In this document: piece after piece, positions 12,426-23,440 of the stretch
Layout: every line of letters begins with the position of its first letter
Numbering within the stretch: position 1 is the first letter of the stretch
Assembly (NCBI GenBank): GCA_020809705.1
Contig: CP085826.1
Location: 310,001-374,000, forward strand
DNA from: Calonectria ilicicola
Taxonomy: Eukaryota > Ascomycota > Sordariomycetes > Hypocreales > Nectriaceae
Reading direction: 5' to 3'
Length of the DNA: 64,000 nt
Notes under the pieces: generated by a model
What the model saw: the letters and a program-made list of their open reading frames with translations, nothing else
Databases searched by the model: none
Told to the model about the DNA's origin: nothing
Position numbers and translations under genes: made by a program

Positions 12426-13187
12426 CTAGCTGCACTCATGGTTCTGATTGTCAGAGTAGAGATAGTCCTTGTTGATGGTGACACCAGCGTTAGTCCACGT
12501 CTTGCCTCCATCAGTCGTCTTGAATCCATCGCTAGTGGCACCAACGAGGGACAGGGTGCTGCCAAAATCAGCATCGGCCGCAGATAGCTCAACGGTGATG
12601 TTCTCCCAGGTGTAAGTGCCCAGGGTACCGCACGACTGCAAGTAGCATTCGTTAGCTCCGTAAAAGACGGCAGGCTTCATGCCAGCGGCGTTGGTCTGAG
12701 TGGAGATGACCTTGCCTCCAGAGGAGACTGTCTGCTGAACAGCGGTGCCAACAATGAGCTCAAAGTCAAGTTGTACACCAGCGTTAATGGGAAGGTATGG
12801 CTGTCCAATTTGGCCAGAGGGAGTATAAGTGCTAGCGGCGATGCACCAATGCTTGTTGTCGGTGTCACAGCCTGTATCTTGCTGGCTTGGGGCCCAGTTC
12901 AGAAGGGGCTGAACAAACTCCAGCTGCGAAACGTCGCCGTTGACAGTCGCAGGGTCATTCTGAATGCCGATCCAAAAGGCGAGCTCTTCATTTCCACCAC
13001 TGGTGGCATATCCGCAGGGGACAGAGGGTGGTACCAGAGAGTAGGTAGCTCGAGTAATGGTGACACCGCTCTTTGTTGGTCCTGTGTAGAACATGTTTCC
13101 GAACTTGTATGAACCCGACCAGTCGGAGGCTTGGACGGCGCCAGTGGCGCCGAGGAGCAGTAGAGCGGATGTAGCTGAAGATCGCAT
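12426..13187 (-). CDS. Secreted protein of concanavalin-like/eqolisin fold, 253 aa
   Basis: A single-exon gene starts at an ATG followed by a signal peptide (MRSSATSALLLLGATGAVQA). The mature part contains WSGSYKFGN near the N-terminus, ELAFWIGIQND at about 70-80, and ENITVELSAADADFG near 195-210. This spacing recalls the G1 (eqolisin, glutamic peptidase) family, whose active site uses one Gln and one Glu on a concanavalin-like beta-sandwich. A candidate catalytic Glu lies in GANECYLQ, but I cannot place the Gln and Glu pair with confidence, so it may be a non-peptidase relative. The six cysteines (CGY, GCD, WCI, ECY, SCG, HECS) suggest disulfides of an extracellular enzyme. The length is near that of mature family members plus signal. 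Confidence 0.72.
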   Translation of the reverse strand: MRSSATSALLLLGATGAVQASDWSGSYKFGNMFYTGPTKSGVTITRATYSLVPPSVPCGYATSGGNEELAFWIGIQNDPATVNGDVSQLEFVQPLLNWAPSQQDTGCDTDNKHWCIAASTYTPSGQIGQPYLPINAGVQLDFELIVGTAVQQTVSSGGKVISTQTNAAGMKPAVFYGANECYLQSCGTLGTYTWENITVELSAADADFGSTLSLVGATSDGFKTTDGGKTWTNAGVTINKDYLYSDNQNHECS

Positions 13188-14314
13188 TGTGGTTGTCGTT
13201 TTAACTTTCTTTTCCGTCTTGGCTTTGGTATATGGAAGAATGGGATGTGTCGACTGTTTCTAGAAATCTGCAAACAACAACTGCTTGGCTTCCTTGGCAT
13301 TTTAAAGACTTTTGAGATACCGCATGATCTTCTAGACGTGTTTCACAAAAACACCATTGGCAGGGTATCCTGTTTCGGGGGAGCCGCTAGAGCTGTATCC
13401 CGGTAGGCGGAAATTGGCGTGATTGGTGGAAATTTCACGACAACGGGAGTTCACTGCTGGTCGCAAAACACCCTATTCAGCTTAACGGCAGGTATTCTCC
13501 GTCAAACAGAAGGTAAAATCTCCTGAAATCTCCCATGGTAATGTCAAACTCAACTAACGCCTCGTATTCTATTCTTTTGTATCGGTAGCTACGGCTGAAC
13601 CAGAGGGCAATTGGCTGCGCTGGTGCAGGTAAAGAGTTAAAGTGGTGTCAGATACCAAATTTTCTCAGTCGCGTTCCTCCCGAATATCTAAATATCGAAA
13701 TCCACAAACCAAGAATTCACCTGACCCAACAAATTGTAAGACAGGAGGTGGATCGAGACAGCATGTTTCAAGCAGCGACCAGGATACAGCAAGGTTTCGC
13801 CAGCCGGCAACCGACCAACCTGGGGTTTCACATCCTTTCATTGACTGTTTGGGGAAATAATGTACACAATGCTACATTAATTTACCAAAGGCGATTCCTC
13901 TTTCGGACTTTGTTCTAAGATTTTGGGCACAAAAGAACCAATGCAAGTGGGGCAAGTGGATGACTCGAGGACTTCATTTGGTAGCCGAAATCATCATTCA
14001 TAAACCTTTAATGCAGTCTTTCCATCAGATCAACAAAACATGTTGGCACCGTATAACCAACCCAAATTTATTCTAGCGAAAGCTATGTATCTAATATTCG
14101 CCGGATTCTTTTTTTTTTTGCCCCTCAGGACAGGTAGTGGAGCCGCTAAGAGTCTGTAGCTTCCAATCACTTGTTTTGGATTAATTCACGCTACCTAAAT
14201 AAACATCATTTTCACCCTGCCTTTGCTAAAATGAATTGAGTGGAATTTATTGTTATACACATATTTGACTAACGATTTATTTTTGCTTAGGAAACTAGAA
14301 AAGTCGTAACGCTT
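13188..14314. other. Intergenic, 1.1 kb, no gene seen
   Basis: This holds the promoter of the secreted-protein gene (minus) and the 3' flank of the oxygenase gene. A poly-T run of about 10 lies at 14110-14119. The 72-codon open frame at 13642-13860 is not convincing. Confidence 0.5.
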
Positions 14315-16494
14315 TCAAAGCTTGACAGTCGGAACATGCGGATAGATGTCAGGGACCTGCAGGGTAGCCGCGGGCTCCGTCTCAGGGATTCTGGCAGCAT
14401 CCACCCAATTACCATGAACAGCAGACCGTAGACCTATTGATAATAATTATTAACCATAATTTGCAGATTTATTTGGGTGGTACTCACGGAATGGGAGAAT
14501 GATCTTTGCAACAACGTTCTGAAAGTCGCGAGTATCTTGAATGATCTGCCGCATGTCTCTGTTAGTCAAAGTGCGACACGCAGAAAGACATTGCTGTTCT
14601 CACCACTTCATTACGGTTAAGTTTCACATTGTCAATCATAGTGATGAGAAAACCGTCGCCTTCTTCAGCATCCGGATGTCTGGGGCTGAAGCATGGTTCC
14701 TGAACTAAGCAATCTGGCCCAGGAACAAAGTACTCCACTTCTCCGGTCTGGTAGTCGAGACGTGCCAGGGCATTTAGGCCTTGGTAGAGCTGTGCCGAGT
14801 TTCCGGCGTCTGGTTTAAAACAGTCGAGGTATGTGAAGCGAGCTGGTCATTTGATGAGCAAATCATTTCTAGAAGAAAGAATATGGAATATAAAATACTC
14901 TTTTTTGTCAGAAATCTCTCATCAATACGAGGGAACTCGCAAGGCACGTCAAGAAGCACCTCTGTTATTCATTAGCTTTAGTAGTGGGTCGGTATTTAGT
15001 AAAGCGGTTCTTACCAGGATCCGGCAGGACATCCGAATCGCTGTTGAAATCTATGCACCATTTCACATAATTGACGCTAATCTCGCTGGGGTGTGGGTTT
15101 GGACCATTGCGACACGCTAAATTAATAAGAATAAGTCGCTGAACTCACGAAAGGGGTAGATTATTGACTAACGGAGAAATGAAAACGCGTTGTGCGATGC
15201 CACAGAAGCATCGAAGTAGCTAATTCACTTGGTTAGCAAATTATTCTAGTATACTATGAATATCACTCAACATGCATTTTGCCATTCTCCTCCCATGAGG
15301 CGCCTGTATGAATGGCCATGCAGTTCTTGTACTGGAACCAACGGACAGGAATGTTTTCATCGAATGGAATGACGCCAAACCATGCCGGACAATTCTCATC
15401 GTAATACCTGTTTCATCAGTGTTGGAATATATTGTCAATAACTCTATCCTGTTTAAGAAACATACCACTGATGATTTCCGGGCTTTTCATGGTCTTTCAG
15501 ATCTACCAGAAATGGCATTCGCATAATTATGACGTAGTTGTCAGTCTGCAATGTTATTAGGTACCGTCACTCTTGGTTGTTGGAACATCCTTACGATCGC
15601 GCAATCATGAATGATGCCTCCACCCTGGAACTCCAAGTCTCGTTTGAAAGTGACTTGACCATGTTTATCGACGACGTAAACCGAAATCTAATTTTGGTAA
15701 ATATCTCATCGCTAATAACGCTTGGAAATATTTTTCTGGTCCATACCTCTGGGGATCCAAGCCCTTCCTGCTGGTAACCGAACCCTACTAGGCTGCCCGT
15801 TTTTGGGTCAACCTGCATTGCAGATGATTAGAATGCTTCCAGGGCCAGGCAGTATATTACTTACATGAGGATGGGCTGTAAATGGTTTCCTTGGATCCAT
15901 GCCAATGAAAGCGTCGTGCCCGATGGTTCTGAGGCTGTCTTTAAAATGGTTATTATCGAAATAAGGTCAAGAGTGGAACTGGAACTTACTGGGATCAAGT
16001 TCATACGCCGGCCCAAATTCGCACAGGGCGAGTAGTTTATCGGCATGCAAAATGACGTTCGTATTGGCGGTGCTGTCCAACACAGCGCGAACACACGGAT
16101 GGTTCGAAAATGGGCTAGAAAACATGCCAAAAAGCGCCTTGCCAGCCTTTCGCTCTGCAACTAGACGTTCTGTCATGACATACTTTTGCTGAAACGAAAC
16201 CTTGCCATTTTGGATTTGAAAAGCGCTGATACTACCATCTCCATCAAATGCGACGGTCTTGGAGCCGTCGAGGTAATAATCCCTTTCGTAGTAGGGATCT
16301 TGCATCACCTAAGCAAGGTTAATAATGTGATGATGAAGCGGGCCGGCTCACGAGCGGAAACATACGCGATAAAAGGTGCCATTGAGCTCTTTTGGGATTT
16401 CTCCCTCAATCTCAACATCTTCAATAGAGGCTTCCGCCCTGAAAGGCTTGGAGGCAGCAGCAAAGTCGTTGTAAATAGTGTGAGCTTTGACCAT
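14315..16494 (-). CDS. Carotenoid/lignostilbene-type cleavage oxygenase, 509 aa, 13 exons
   Basis: This is a member of the carotenoid oxygenase (RPE65/CCD) superfamily, non-haem Fe(II) enzymes that split a conjugated C=C bond. The gene reads in one phase through 13 exons: 16494-16366, 16308-15990, 15938-15865, 15812-15747, 15687-15595, 15545-15466, 15407-15267, 15219-15173, 15116-15015, 14961-14899, 14842-14615, 14556-14488 and 14433-14315. The junction after 14615 is the least certain. Family landmarks are ELNGTFYRVMQDP, DGDGSISAF, ANTNVILH, YQGLNALARLDYQTGEV and NWVDAARIPE. Four candidate iron-ligand histidines lie in FTAHPHVD, GGIIHDCAI, CMAIHTGASWE and SAVHGNWV. The length matches fungal stilbene/phenylpropanoid-cleaving members. 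There is no signal peptide, so it is probably cytosolic. The exact substrate (stilbene, isoeugenol-like phenolic or apocarotenoid) is not shown by sequence. It is divergent from a C2H2 regulator, with 549 bp between. Confidence 0.9.
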
Positions 16495-17043
16495 CGTGAC
16501 GTTTTGTGACAGTGAAATAGTTTTGGTGGAGTTTGATGGGAAGAAAAGAACAGGATATTGGTGATATTTCTTTTTAACTAAGCTTGACCTTTTGCTCTTT
16601 TTATAACACTCCCATAGGTCCTACCATTTGAGCATTGAATTTGAACTTGATTCAATGTGGGTTGAGATGCCATGTGGGGTAGTTCGGGCTAGCGGCGAGG
16701 TGGGATCTTGTGGGAGGTGGAGAAGACCCCTGCCGATTGGTTCATCTCATGGATCTCGATATTCTCAGAGGAGGGGTATGTGGGCGGCACCGCCGGGACG
16801 TCCTTTGACCAATCTCCATCACTTCTCCGCGGGAGTGTCCATGCAAGTGAGCTGGATTACAACTGCTGCCATTGGCTGTTGCTCATCAAGTATCCCACTG
16901 GAAGGTATAAAGTCTACTAACCCACATTCTTCTCCGCGACCCCGGTCATCAGACTTGCACTCTTCTTCTCCACATGCAATCAAATGACGCGCCCAGTGAT
17001 GAGATTGGACAGTACTATCGCTTAGAAGATCTCTGCTGATGAA
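16495..17043. promoter_or_regulatory. Bidirectional promoter, oxygenase gene and C2H2 regulator
   Basis: This 549-bp divergent region has a TATA box on each side. TATAAAAA on the minus strand (about 16605-16598) is about 105 bp from the oxygenase ATG. TATAAAG (about 16906-16912) is about 135 bp from the regulator ATG. A CCAAT-type element (gccattggctg) lies near 16868. Shared control is an inference from position. Confidence 0.55.
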
Positions 17044-19651
17044 ATGGAGAGCCGGAGGTACCCTTGCACGGCTGCCGGCTGCCACCGAGCTTACCGTCGC
17101 AACGAGCATCTCATACGTCATCTCCGCTCTCACAATCTCCAGAAGCCTTATGACTGTTACAAATGTGGCAAGTCGTATGGTCGACAGTGAGTTTATCCTT
17201 CAGCAGTTGGATCTAGGCTACTAATGCATTAATATCCCTAGGGATGTTCTGAAACGGCACTTGATTCAACAACACCAAAGTCCCAATGGCCATCAGCAAG
17301 AACTACCCAAACGGTCGGTTGGTCGTAAGGGCCGTAAGAGAGATGTGGATTTCTTTCCATGTGACGTTGAAACCATAGTCGAACATGAGGATTCAGACAT
17401 TAATTCATTACTTATTCCATCTCAGTTCAATTCACAATCAACCTCTCATGACCAACCGGAATTTTCACTGCCGTCTGAGCTGCATAACAACTCGTCCCTA
17501 CGCGAGAGAGAACCTTCGATTGAGACTTCGGGTTTGAGTTCAAACACTGCCAGCTCTTCCAACTACTCTATTGGAACGTCCTCAACCACGTCAGGCTCAA
17601 ATGCCATCTCCCAAGAACTGTTGGAGTCTGGCGCCCAATGGCAATTACATCCTGCAACTCTCGACTTATCGATCCAGTCCGGCCTGTTTGGTGTGTTAGA
17701 AGAACACTCGGAGAGGATAAATGATCAAAGACTTGCAAATAACCGCCGTATAGTTGAGAGATTGCCTACAAAATCAAACCTCCAATCGCAATTGCAGATT
17801 AAGGACAATAATACACTTCGTACAGGGATTCTAGAGGCACTAGAAGATTTAGAACATTCAAAATCGTGGCCAGATACCTTAGCCAATGGATCGGAGTATA
17901 AGGTGAAGGCTCTTGGCTATTCACACAATTTACCAGCTCCTGGACGACTTTACTTAACCCGGGACGATCTGTTATTCCGGAAATTCTTGAATGCTTACTT
18001 TTCCAAATGGCATCCTCTATGGCCAATCATTCATAAAGCCACGCTTGACGTAACTTTGGACAACCAAGATCTCGTCAATAGCATTCTCATGATCGGAGCC
18101 TGGGAATCAGGGATAAACCAGTGGAAGGAAATGGCATTGAGCTGGAATGAATCATTGACCAAAAGATTGTGTAGCTATCTTGTATGTCTCTATTCCTATT
18201 AGAGGGATGTTTGGCTAATCTTATCTCAGTCCAACTTCTCGTCAGCCAATTCGCCCTCATCTAAATGGACGATTCAAGCATACCAGGCATTGCTTTTGAA
18301 TGTGGCGTTCAGCCTTCAATGCTCAGTAACACAACCTTTTCCTCCTGTCGCACATAGACTGATCACATGGTGCAGGAAGACTTGAGATTTAGCAAGGCAT
18401 ATTTTCAATACTGTATGATGATAGCCATATTTCGCGATGGGAATCTTTTTGAAGAGCAATATGACCTTGCCTGGGAGGATGATCAGAATATTATTCCAAC
18501 AACCTGGTTGAAGAGAGAAAGTCTAAAGAGGTAAACAAATCACCCTGATACAAAAGATCAACTTTCTGACATTCCAATCTAGGCTCGCATTTTACTCCTT
18601 TTGGATATCAGTTTATTTTTCTTTCCTTCGCGGATATAATCCAATGTTGAGATACGATGAATTATCCCTCACAACCCCTTGTTCAGAACGGCTCTGGGAG
18701 GCTGAAACGGTAGCGGAATGGCGTCGTATCAAGACTATCGAGTCGCAAAAAAGGGTAGCCATGCGATTCATGAATTTGATTGACATTGCGATGGACTGTG
18801 ATGGCCGAGACAGTTTGCCAGCACTTTTGGAGGACGAGTATGGCTACGGACTTTGCGCCATGCAAGTTTGGATATGGCCGGAAAGAAACAGACATATGAA
18901 TCTCAAAGAGTCGTCACAGACGCTGCACGCATCTGGGATATATATGCCACCAAATTCGTCTCGAGCTGTCGATTTCTGGTCCATGCAGCTGGGTGTTTGG
19001 AGAGACTGCTACAAAGATCGAGCGCTGGGCGCATTGTTATCGTCCCAAACCCACTTGGGCGTAATTGAGACGAGTGCGATGCCGCTATACCATTTGTCTC
19101 AGATGGTTCTTAGAGCCAACCTAAAGGCTATCAAGGAAATTGTCTCTGAATATCATCAACCACGGGGCCCAGGCACTCTCAAACGACGATTGGAATCTGG
19201 TATCCTAGAATGGGTCAAGACGGCGGATGCTCGATTGGCGATATGGCACGCGGCGCAAATACTGAAGCTAGTGCAAGGGCTCTCAAGTGAGAGAGAGGAA
19301 TCATCCCTCATGAGTTTCATAGTGCCCATCGCGCTCTATGAAGCAGGGTTACTAATGTGGGCCTACACACGTTCAGTTCAAATATGCGATTCCTGCGCAA
19401 TCGGTTCAACGCTGCAGGCGAAAAACGAATACCAACCTCCGTTTGATCTCTTTGGTCCCCAAAAGGGTGAAGATTTTGCTCAGTGGTCGAGATATGGCGG
19501 AAGAGAGTGTATCCAAGGCAAAATAGTGTGTGCATGCAGATTGGATGACATTGTTGGAATTTATGAGGCGTGGCTGTCAAGATTTACGCTCCAATGGCGC
19601 AGCGTTTCAAGTATGACTAGCTCACTCCATAATCTGAAGCGCATGCGCTAG
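17044..19651 (+). CDS. C2H2 zinc-finger transcription factor with fungal transcription-factor domain, 800 aa
   Basis: Five exons (17044-17186, 17242-18181, 18230-18325, 18376-18530, 18583-19651) join in phase with standard splice sites. Two N-terminal fingers are visible. Finger 1 has C8, C13, H26 and H30; finger 2 has C38, C41, H54 and H59, and its coding sequence is interrupted by intron 1 at residue 48. A basic patch (KRSVGRKGRKRD) follows and may be the nuclear signal. A Ser/Thr/Asn-rich linker comes next. Residues about 310-700 resemble the fungal-specific transcription factor domain (PF04082), with RKFLNAYFSKWHPLWPIIHK, a FRDGNLFEE-like block and SERLWEAETVAEWRR. The C2H2 plus fungal_trans combination is a common fungal regulator type. 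The start ATG is chosen because it opens directly into the finger. Its divergent neighbour, the oxygenase, is the natural candidate target. Confidence 0.9.
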
Positions 19652-20264
19652 ATGATCGATATCAAATACATGAAGACATTGCTCTTAGTCTTCTTAGCTG
19701 GGAGAGGTTGTGGCCGGTTTCATCGTACCAACGAAAACGCCAAATATGCGAGGTAGAACGTCAAGTTATCTTTTTTCTACATACACATGTGGTGTTTACA
19801 CTCGGTCTTGCAGTTCAAATCTGCACACTGGTGATGGAAATCTCAGAGCCATCTTCTGCACTGCATTTTTAGGCTCCCTGGAGCACCAACTGTAGATTCA
19901 CCAGCCCGACTTTTAAGTAGGGAACTAGTCTTCCCGTGCTTCTTAATGGTCTGATGGAAGTGGGAGGCTAATCGCTGGTTTGTAGAGGCTAAAATTGCAG
20001 TGCAGCAAGATTTCCGTTGCCTGGAGTTTGAGCAGATTAGAGGTTCATCATTGGTTTGTAGAGGCTAAAATTGCAGTGCAGAGCGCTGCTGCCTGGATTG
20101 AGCAGATTAGAGGTTTATCATTGGTTCAGAGTAGCGTTGCCTGGAGTGGTTGAGCAAAAATGACTACGGGGTCGCACTGCAATTTTAGCCTCGCTGATGG
20201 CTTTGCCTCGGTTTTCCAGCTCATCATCGATGCAACAAATCCCGCACTGAGAGTCACGAAATAG
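19652..20264. other. Intergenic region holding a short repeat cluster
   Basis: Apart from the direct and inverted repeats annotated at 19976-20192, nothing is recognisable here. It lies between the C2H2 gene and the HET pseudogene, both on the plus strand. Confidence 0.5.
19976..20192. repeat. Short direct repeats with an inverted third copy
   Basis: A 30-bp unit (starting tggtttgtagaggctaaaat) occurs identically at 19976-20005 and 20052-20081, with period 76. A linked segment, gagcagattagaggttcatc (with one change in the second copy), recurs at about 20030 and 20100. The 19-bp core gaggctaaaattgcagtgc then appears as its exact reverse complement at 20174-20192. The arrangement could fold into a hairpin, or be the decayed end of a small non-autonomous element. 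Confidence 0.8.
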
Positions 20265-22327
20265 ACAAACCTGAATGTTTCCTGTCTGGGCTTGGATCGA
20301 GATCTTTTCGAGAATGGAAGCGTTTTTGATTTACACGGTGATTGGCCTAGCTCCAATAGATACAGGGTCATCAAATTTCCAGATCTCCAAGCAGCTGCTT
20401 CGACTGGCTGTGGGAATTGCATGATTCTTCAGCGAGGAGTTACAATGTTCTGGGGCACCAGTCCTGAATTTTGGGACTCGGATCCAGGTTCGAGGGCTCT
20501 CCTAGTTCTACAAAGCCCCCCTGGAAAAGGCCTTTTGGCCTTTCGCTCGTATGAAGACCATCCTAGCGGTGCTATTTCTAAAAAGAGGCTGAGAATTGAA
20601 TTCTTTACCTCAGACCGTCAGTTATCACGAAACAACCTGGGACATAAATCTAATAAAGGTATATAGATGGAACAATGTGCTATCCTATCTTTGGACAAGC
20701 CCCTACAGTGCCGCGATCTCTTTCAGATATTAGAGCAGCGCGCGCTTTGCAGTCGTGGCTAAAATGTTGCTTAGAAACTCATGATCTGTGTAAAATTACT
20801 CCTAAAATGCTGCCAGACCGTGTTATTGAAATGTCTTCACACATGGCCAGGCTTGTAGAGCTTCAGGACGGCGAAGCCCCTCTGGGGATCTACGCGACCA
20901 TGAGCCATTGCTGGGGTGATCCTGATGGTCTAAAGCCAACAGCTACAACTAAGGACAATATAAAACTGAGAAAAATTGGCACTCCGCTCAAAAAACTTTC
21001 TATTCTTTTCAGAGATGCGATGCACTTATATCAAATGGTTGGATGCAATTACATTTGGATTGATTGACTTTGCATCATCCAGGATGATTTGTCCGATTGG
21101 GCCGTATAATCTCAAAAAATGGCCCAAATATACTCCAATGCGCAGTTCAATATAGCCGCAACCTCATCTCCCAATAGCAACTGTGGCATATTCCAAGAGA
21201 GGTGGATCGGTAGAAGTGACAAACAAATTCGGGTTCCTATTCTATCATACGATTTGAAAGTTCCATCCGTTCCAAACGGCATTGTTTGCGTCAGAGAGGC
21301 TCATGACAAAGATCACCGCTTTGTGCAAGGAACACTTCTCAATGGACGTTGGTTTCAAGCCCCGTTGCTAGATAGAGCATGGGTATTTCAAGAGGTTCTT
21401 CTTGCCCCACGAACTCTTTACGTGTGTGCATCGGAGCTGATATGGGAGTGCAAAACTTTACTTACTTGCGAATGCCGTTCTATTGATGGAAGTAACCAAA
21501 TGAACTTAGTGTCTGGCGTATCAATAAAAAAACACTCTGCATCATTGGACATGTTTTTCAGAAAGCAGCAACTCAGAGATATCACAAATAATCTATACTC
21601 CACACGCCAAATTCATGATTTCTGGCTCAACTTAACTAAACAATATTCTAATCTAGAACTCACCAAGATCTCGGATCGAAATATCGCACTTGCGGGGCTT
21701 GTCAGCGTCGTCCAGAGCAGATTGAACGGGACCTTTTTAGCGGGGCTTTGGCGTGAAGACTTTCCAAGAGCCCTCCTTTGGGATGGAAGTTCAACATCTG
21801 GCCTAGGTGCTTCAAGATTAGGCAATATTCCAACATGGTCATGGATGTCACGGTTCAATAGGTTTGGAACCTGTTCTCATCGTTATCCAACCTTTCTTGA
21901 AGGCTTCCTACAAGGATCAAATGTCACAGTTGTCATTGAAACGGGTGGATCCGAGCTCACATTGAGTGGCCCCACAATCCTGGGGAAAGTCTTGTAGACC
22001 CTTGATACCACTGGCCACGCCAAATTCAATAGTAAGCTAGATTCTGGCTCGATTCAATCATCGAATTCCACTGAGTTTTTCATGTACGCGGATTGTCCCA
22101 AGTCGGATTTCCTCGTGGACGGGGATTCTGTGGAATGCTTGCTCCTGGGGGCAAATGAAAATCTATCTGTTCAATTTGCACTGGTAATTAAAGGATTTGT
22201 CTCGACAAAAGGGAAGTTTTATCGGCGCGTTGGTGTCACAGAATTACAAGTGAGCGACGAAGACCTTCTAAGCACGAAACAAATTGTTTTAGCCTCACAA
22301 ACAAATGAGTATATCTATGCAACTTAA
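20265..22327 (+). pseudogene. HET (heterokaryon incompatibility) domain protein, broken by three in-frame stops
   Basis: HET proteins control allorecognition and cell death when unlike hyphae fuse. The N-terminal part (LQAAASTGCGNCMIL) is typical, and a short intron at about 20658-20707 probably joins it to the next frame. HET landmarks follow: YATMSHCWGDPDGL, then YIWID immediately followed by TGA (21065-21067), LCIIQDDLSDWAV followed by TAA (21107-21109), and SQKMAQIYSNAQFNIAATSS. Translation in the same frame continues through DRAWVFQEVLL to TAG (21995-21997), then goes on in frame to a natural end at 22327. All three stops lie in one frame with no indel. All could arise from C-to-T changes (CGA, CAA and CAG to stops), as RIP or deamination would produce. 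Expression as a full-length protein is not expected. Confidence 0.85.
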
Positions 22328-22608
22328 GAAACAAACATTGAGATAATATAGAACTACATGCAATGATATTGATCTTTGCACCGGGTGATACTGTTTTGAA
22401 TAAGGCAAGCTTGGTTTAGATGTTACAGCTTTAAAAGACGGGATCATCATATTTCATCCTTCAAAATTGGCATTTCAATTAAGGGCGACAAGCCCTTGTA
22501 GAAACTATGTACAGTCGAGGCAAAATATGCACAGTTCAAAATAAATACAAGAATGTAAACCACCTTCTTCTTCGACTATAATGACGATGGGCCTATGCAT
22601 CGTGTCTT
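22328..22608. other. Convergent 3' intergenic region
   Basis: About 280 bp lie between the HET pseudogene and the 3' end of the pectate lyase gene. No feature is seen. Confidence 0.5.
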
Positions 22609-23440
22609 TTAGCCGGAGCAGGTGCCGACCTTGCTGGGCTCGCAGCCACCAGCACAGCCGTTGTACAGAACACACTTGTTCTTAGTATCGGCGCAGCAGT
22701 TCTTGAGTGTCGCAGTATCCTTGTAGTTGGAGTTGATTCCGACAAGCTCACCACCGTTCTTGGCAGTGACACCCTCCATGTAGACATTGCGCTTGCACTG
22801 GCTCTTGCAGTTACCGCAGGAGCGGTAAAGCTTGCCGTAATCCTCAACGTAGTAGTTGATGACATTAACCGTACCGCAGCCGTTGTGCTGGATCACCTTG
22901 TCACTGGCGTGGTACGCACCACCGCCGATGATCCAACTCTCCTTGCCAGCCTTGTCGTTTTTCTATAAAAATAAACGGGTCAGAAACTGTGTAATAACAG
23001 AGCTATTAATAACTTACGATAGAGATGGCATCCTCGCAAACGTCCTCAAACCAAACAAACTCAAGAGTACAGTGGCCATTGCAGTGAACACCTTCAGCTT
23101 GGTTCTTGCCGATGATCACATTCTTGAGGGTTGCACCCTCTTGGAGATAAAAGACTGCATCGTTGTAGTCTATAATGTTCACCCATTAACATAGCTCCTT
23201 ACTCTGGTTTTGTGCATGTAGTTGGGTTCACTTACCACCCTCTGTCTGGCCACCACAAGCGCCGCTACCGCGATCGTATCGAGCCCAACCACCGTCAAAG
23301 ACCTCTCCCTTCTCAATGGTAATGACCTTGGAGTTGGTCTTGGTGTCCGTAGCTTTGGGAACACCGCCAGTGTATCCCAGGCATGCCATGGCCGAAGGGG
23401 CAAAGGCAGCGGTAATCACAGCCAGCTTAGAAAAGTGCAT
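22609..23440 (-). CDS. Secreted pectate lyase, polysaccharide lyase family 3, 236 aa
   Basis: This enzyme cleaves de-esterified pectin (polygalacturonate) by beta-elimination outside the cell, usually with Ca2+. Three exons (23440-23236, 23169-23018, 22962-22609) join in phase with gtaag donors and tatag acceptors. An N-terminal signal peptide is clear ([19 protein letters not shown]). Family PL3 landmarks are a [14 protein letters not shown] opening, [42 protein letters not shown], a [19 protein letters not shown] rung, [11 protein letters not shown] and a cysteine-rich C-terminus. These describe the right-handed parallel beta-helix of the family. The length is normal for fungal PL3. A TATA box (TATAAAAA, minus strand, about 23568-23561) lies about 125 bp upstream. 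It suggests growth on plant material. Confidence 0.95.

Noticed and set aside
16628..16987. 119-codon frame in the oxygenase/C2H2 promoter
   Set aside because: It overlaps TATA and CCAAT elements of the divergent promoter and shows no domain or splice context.
19800..19840. tRNA-like B box (agttcaaatct)
   Set aside because: No matching A box, anticodon arm or acceptor stem could be paired around it.
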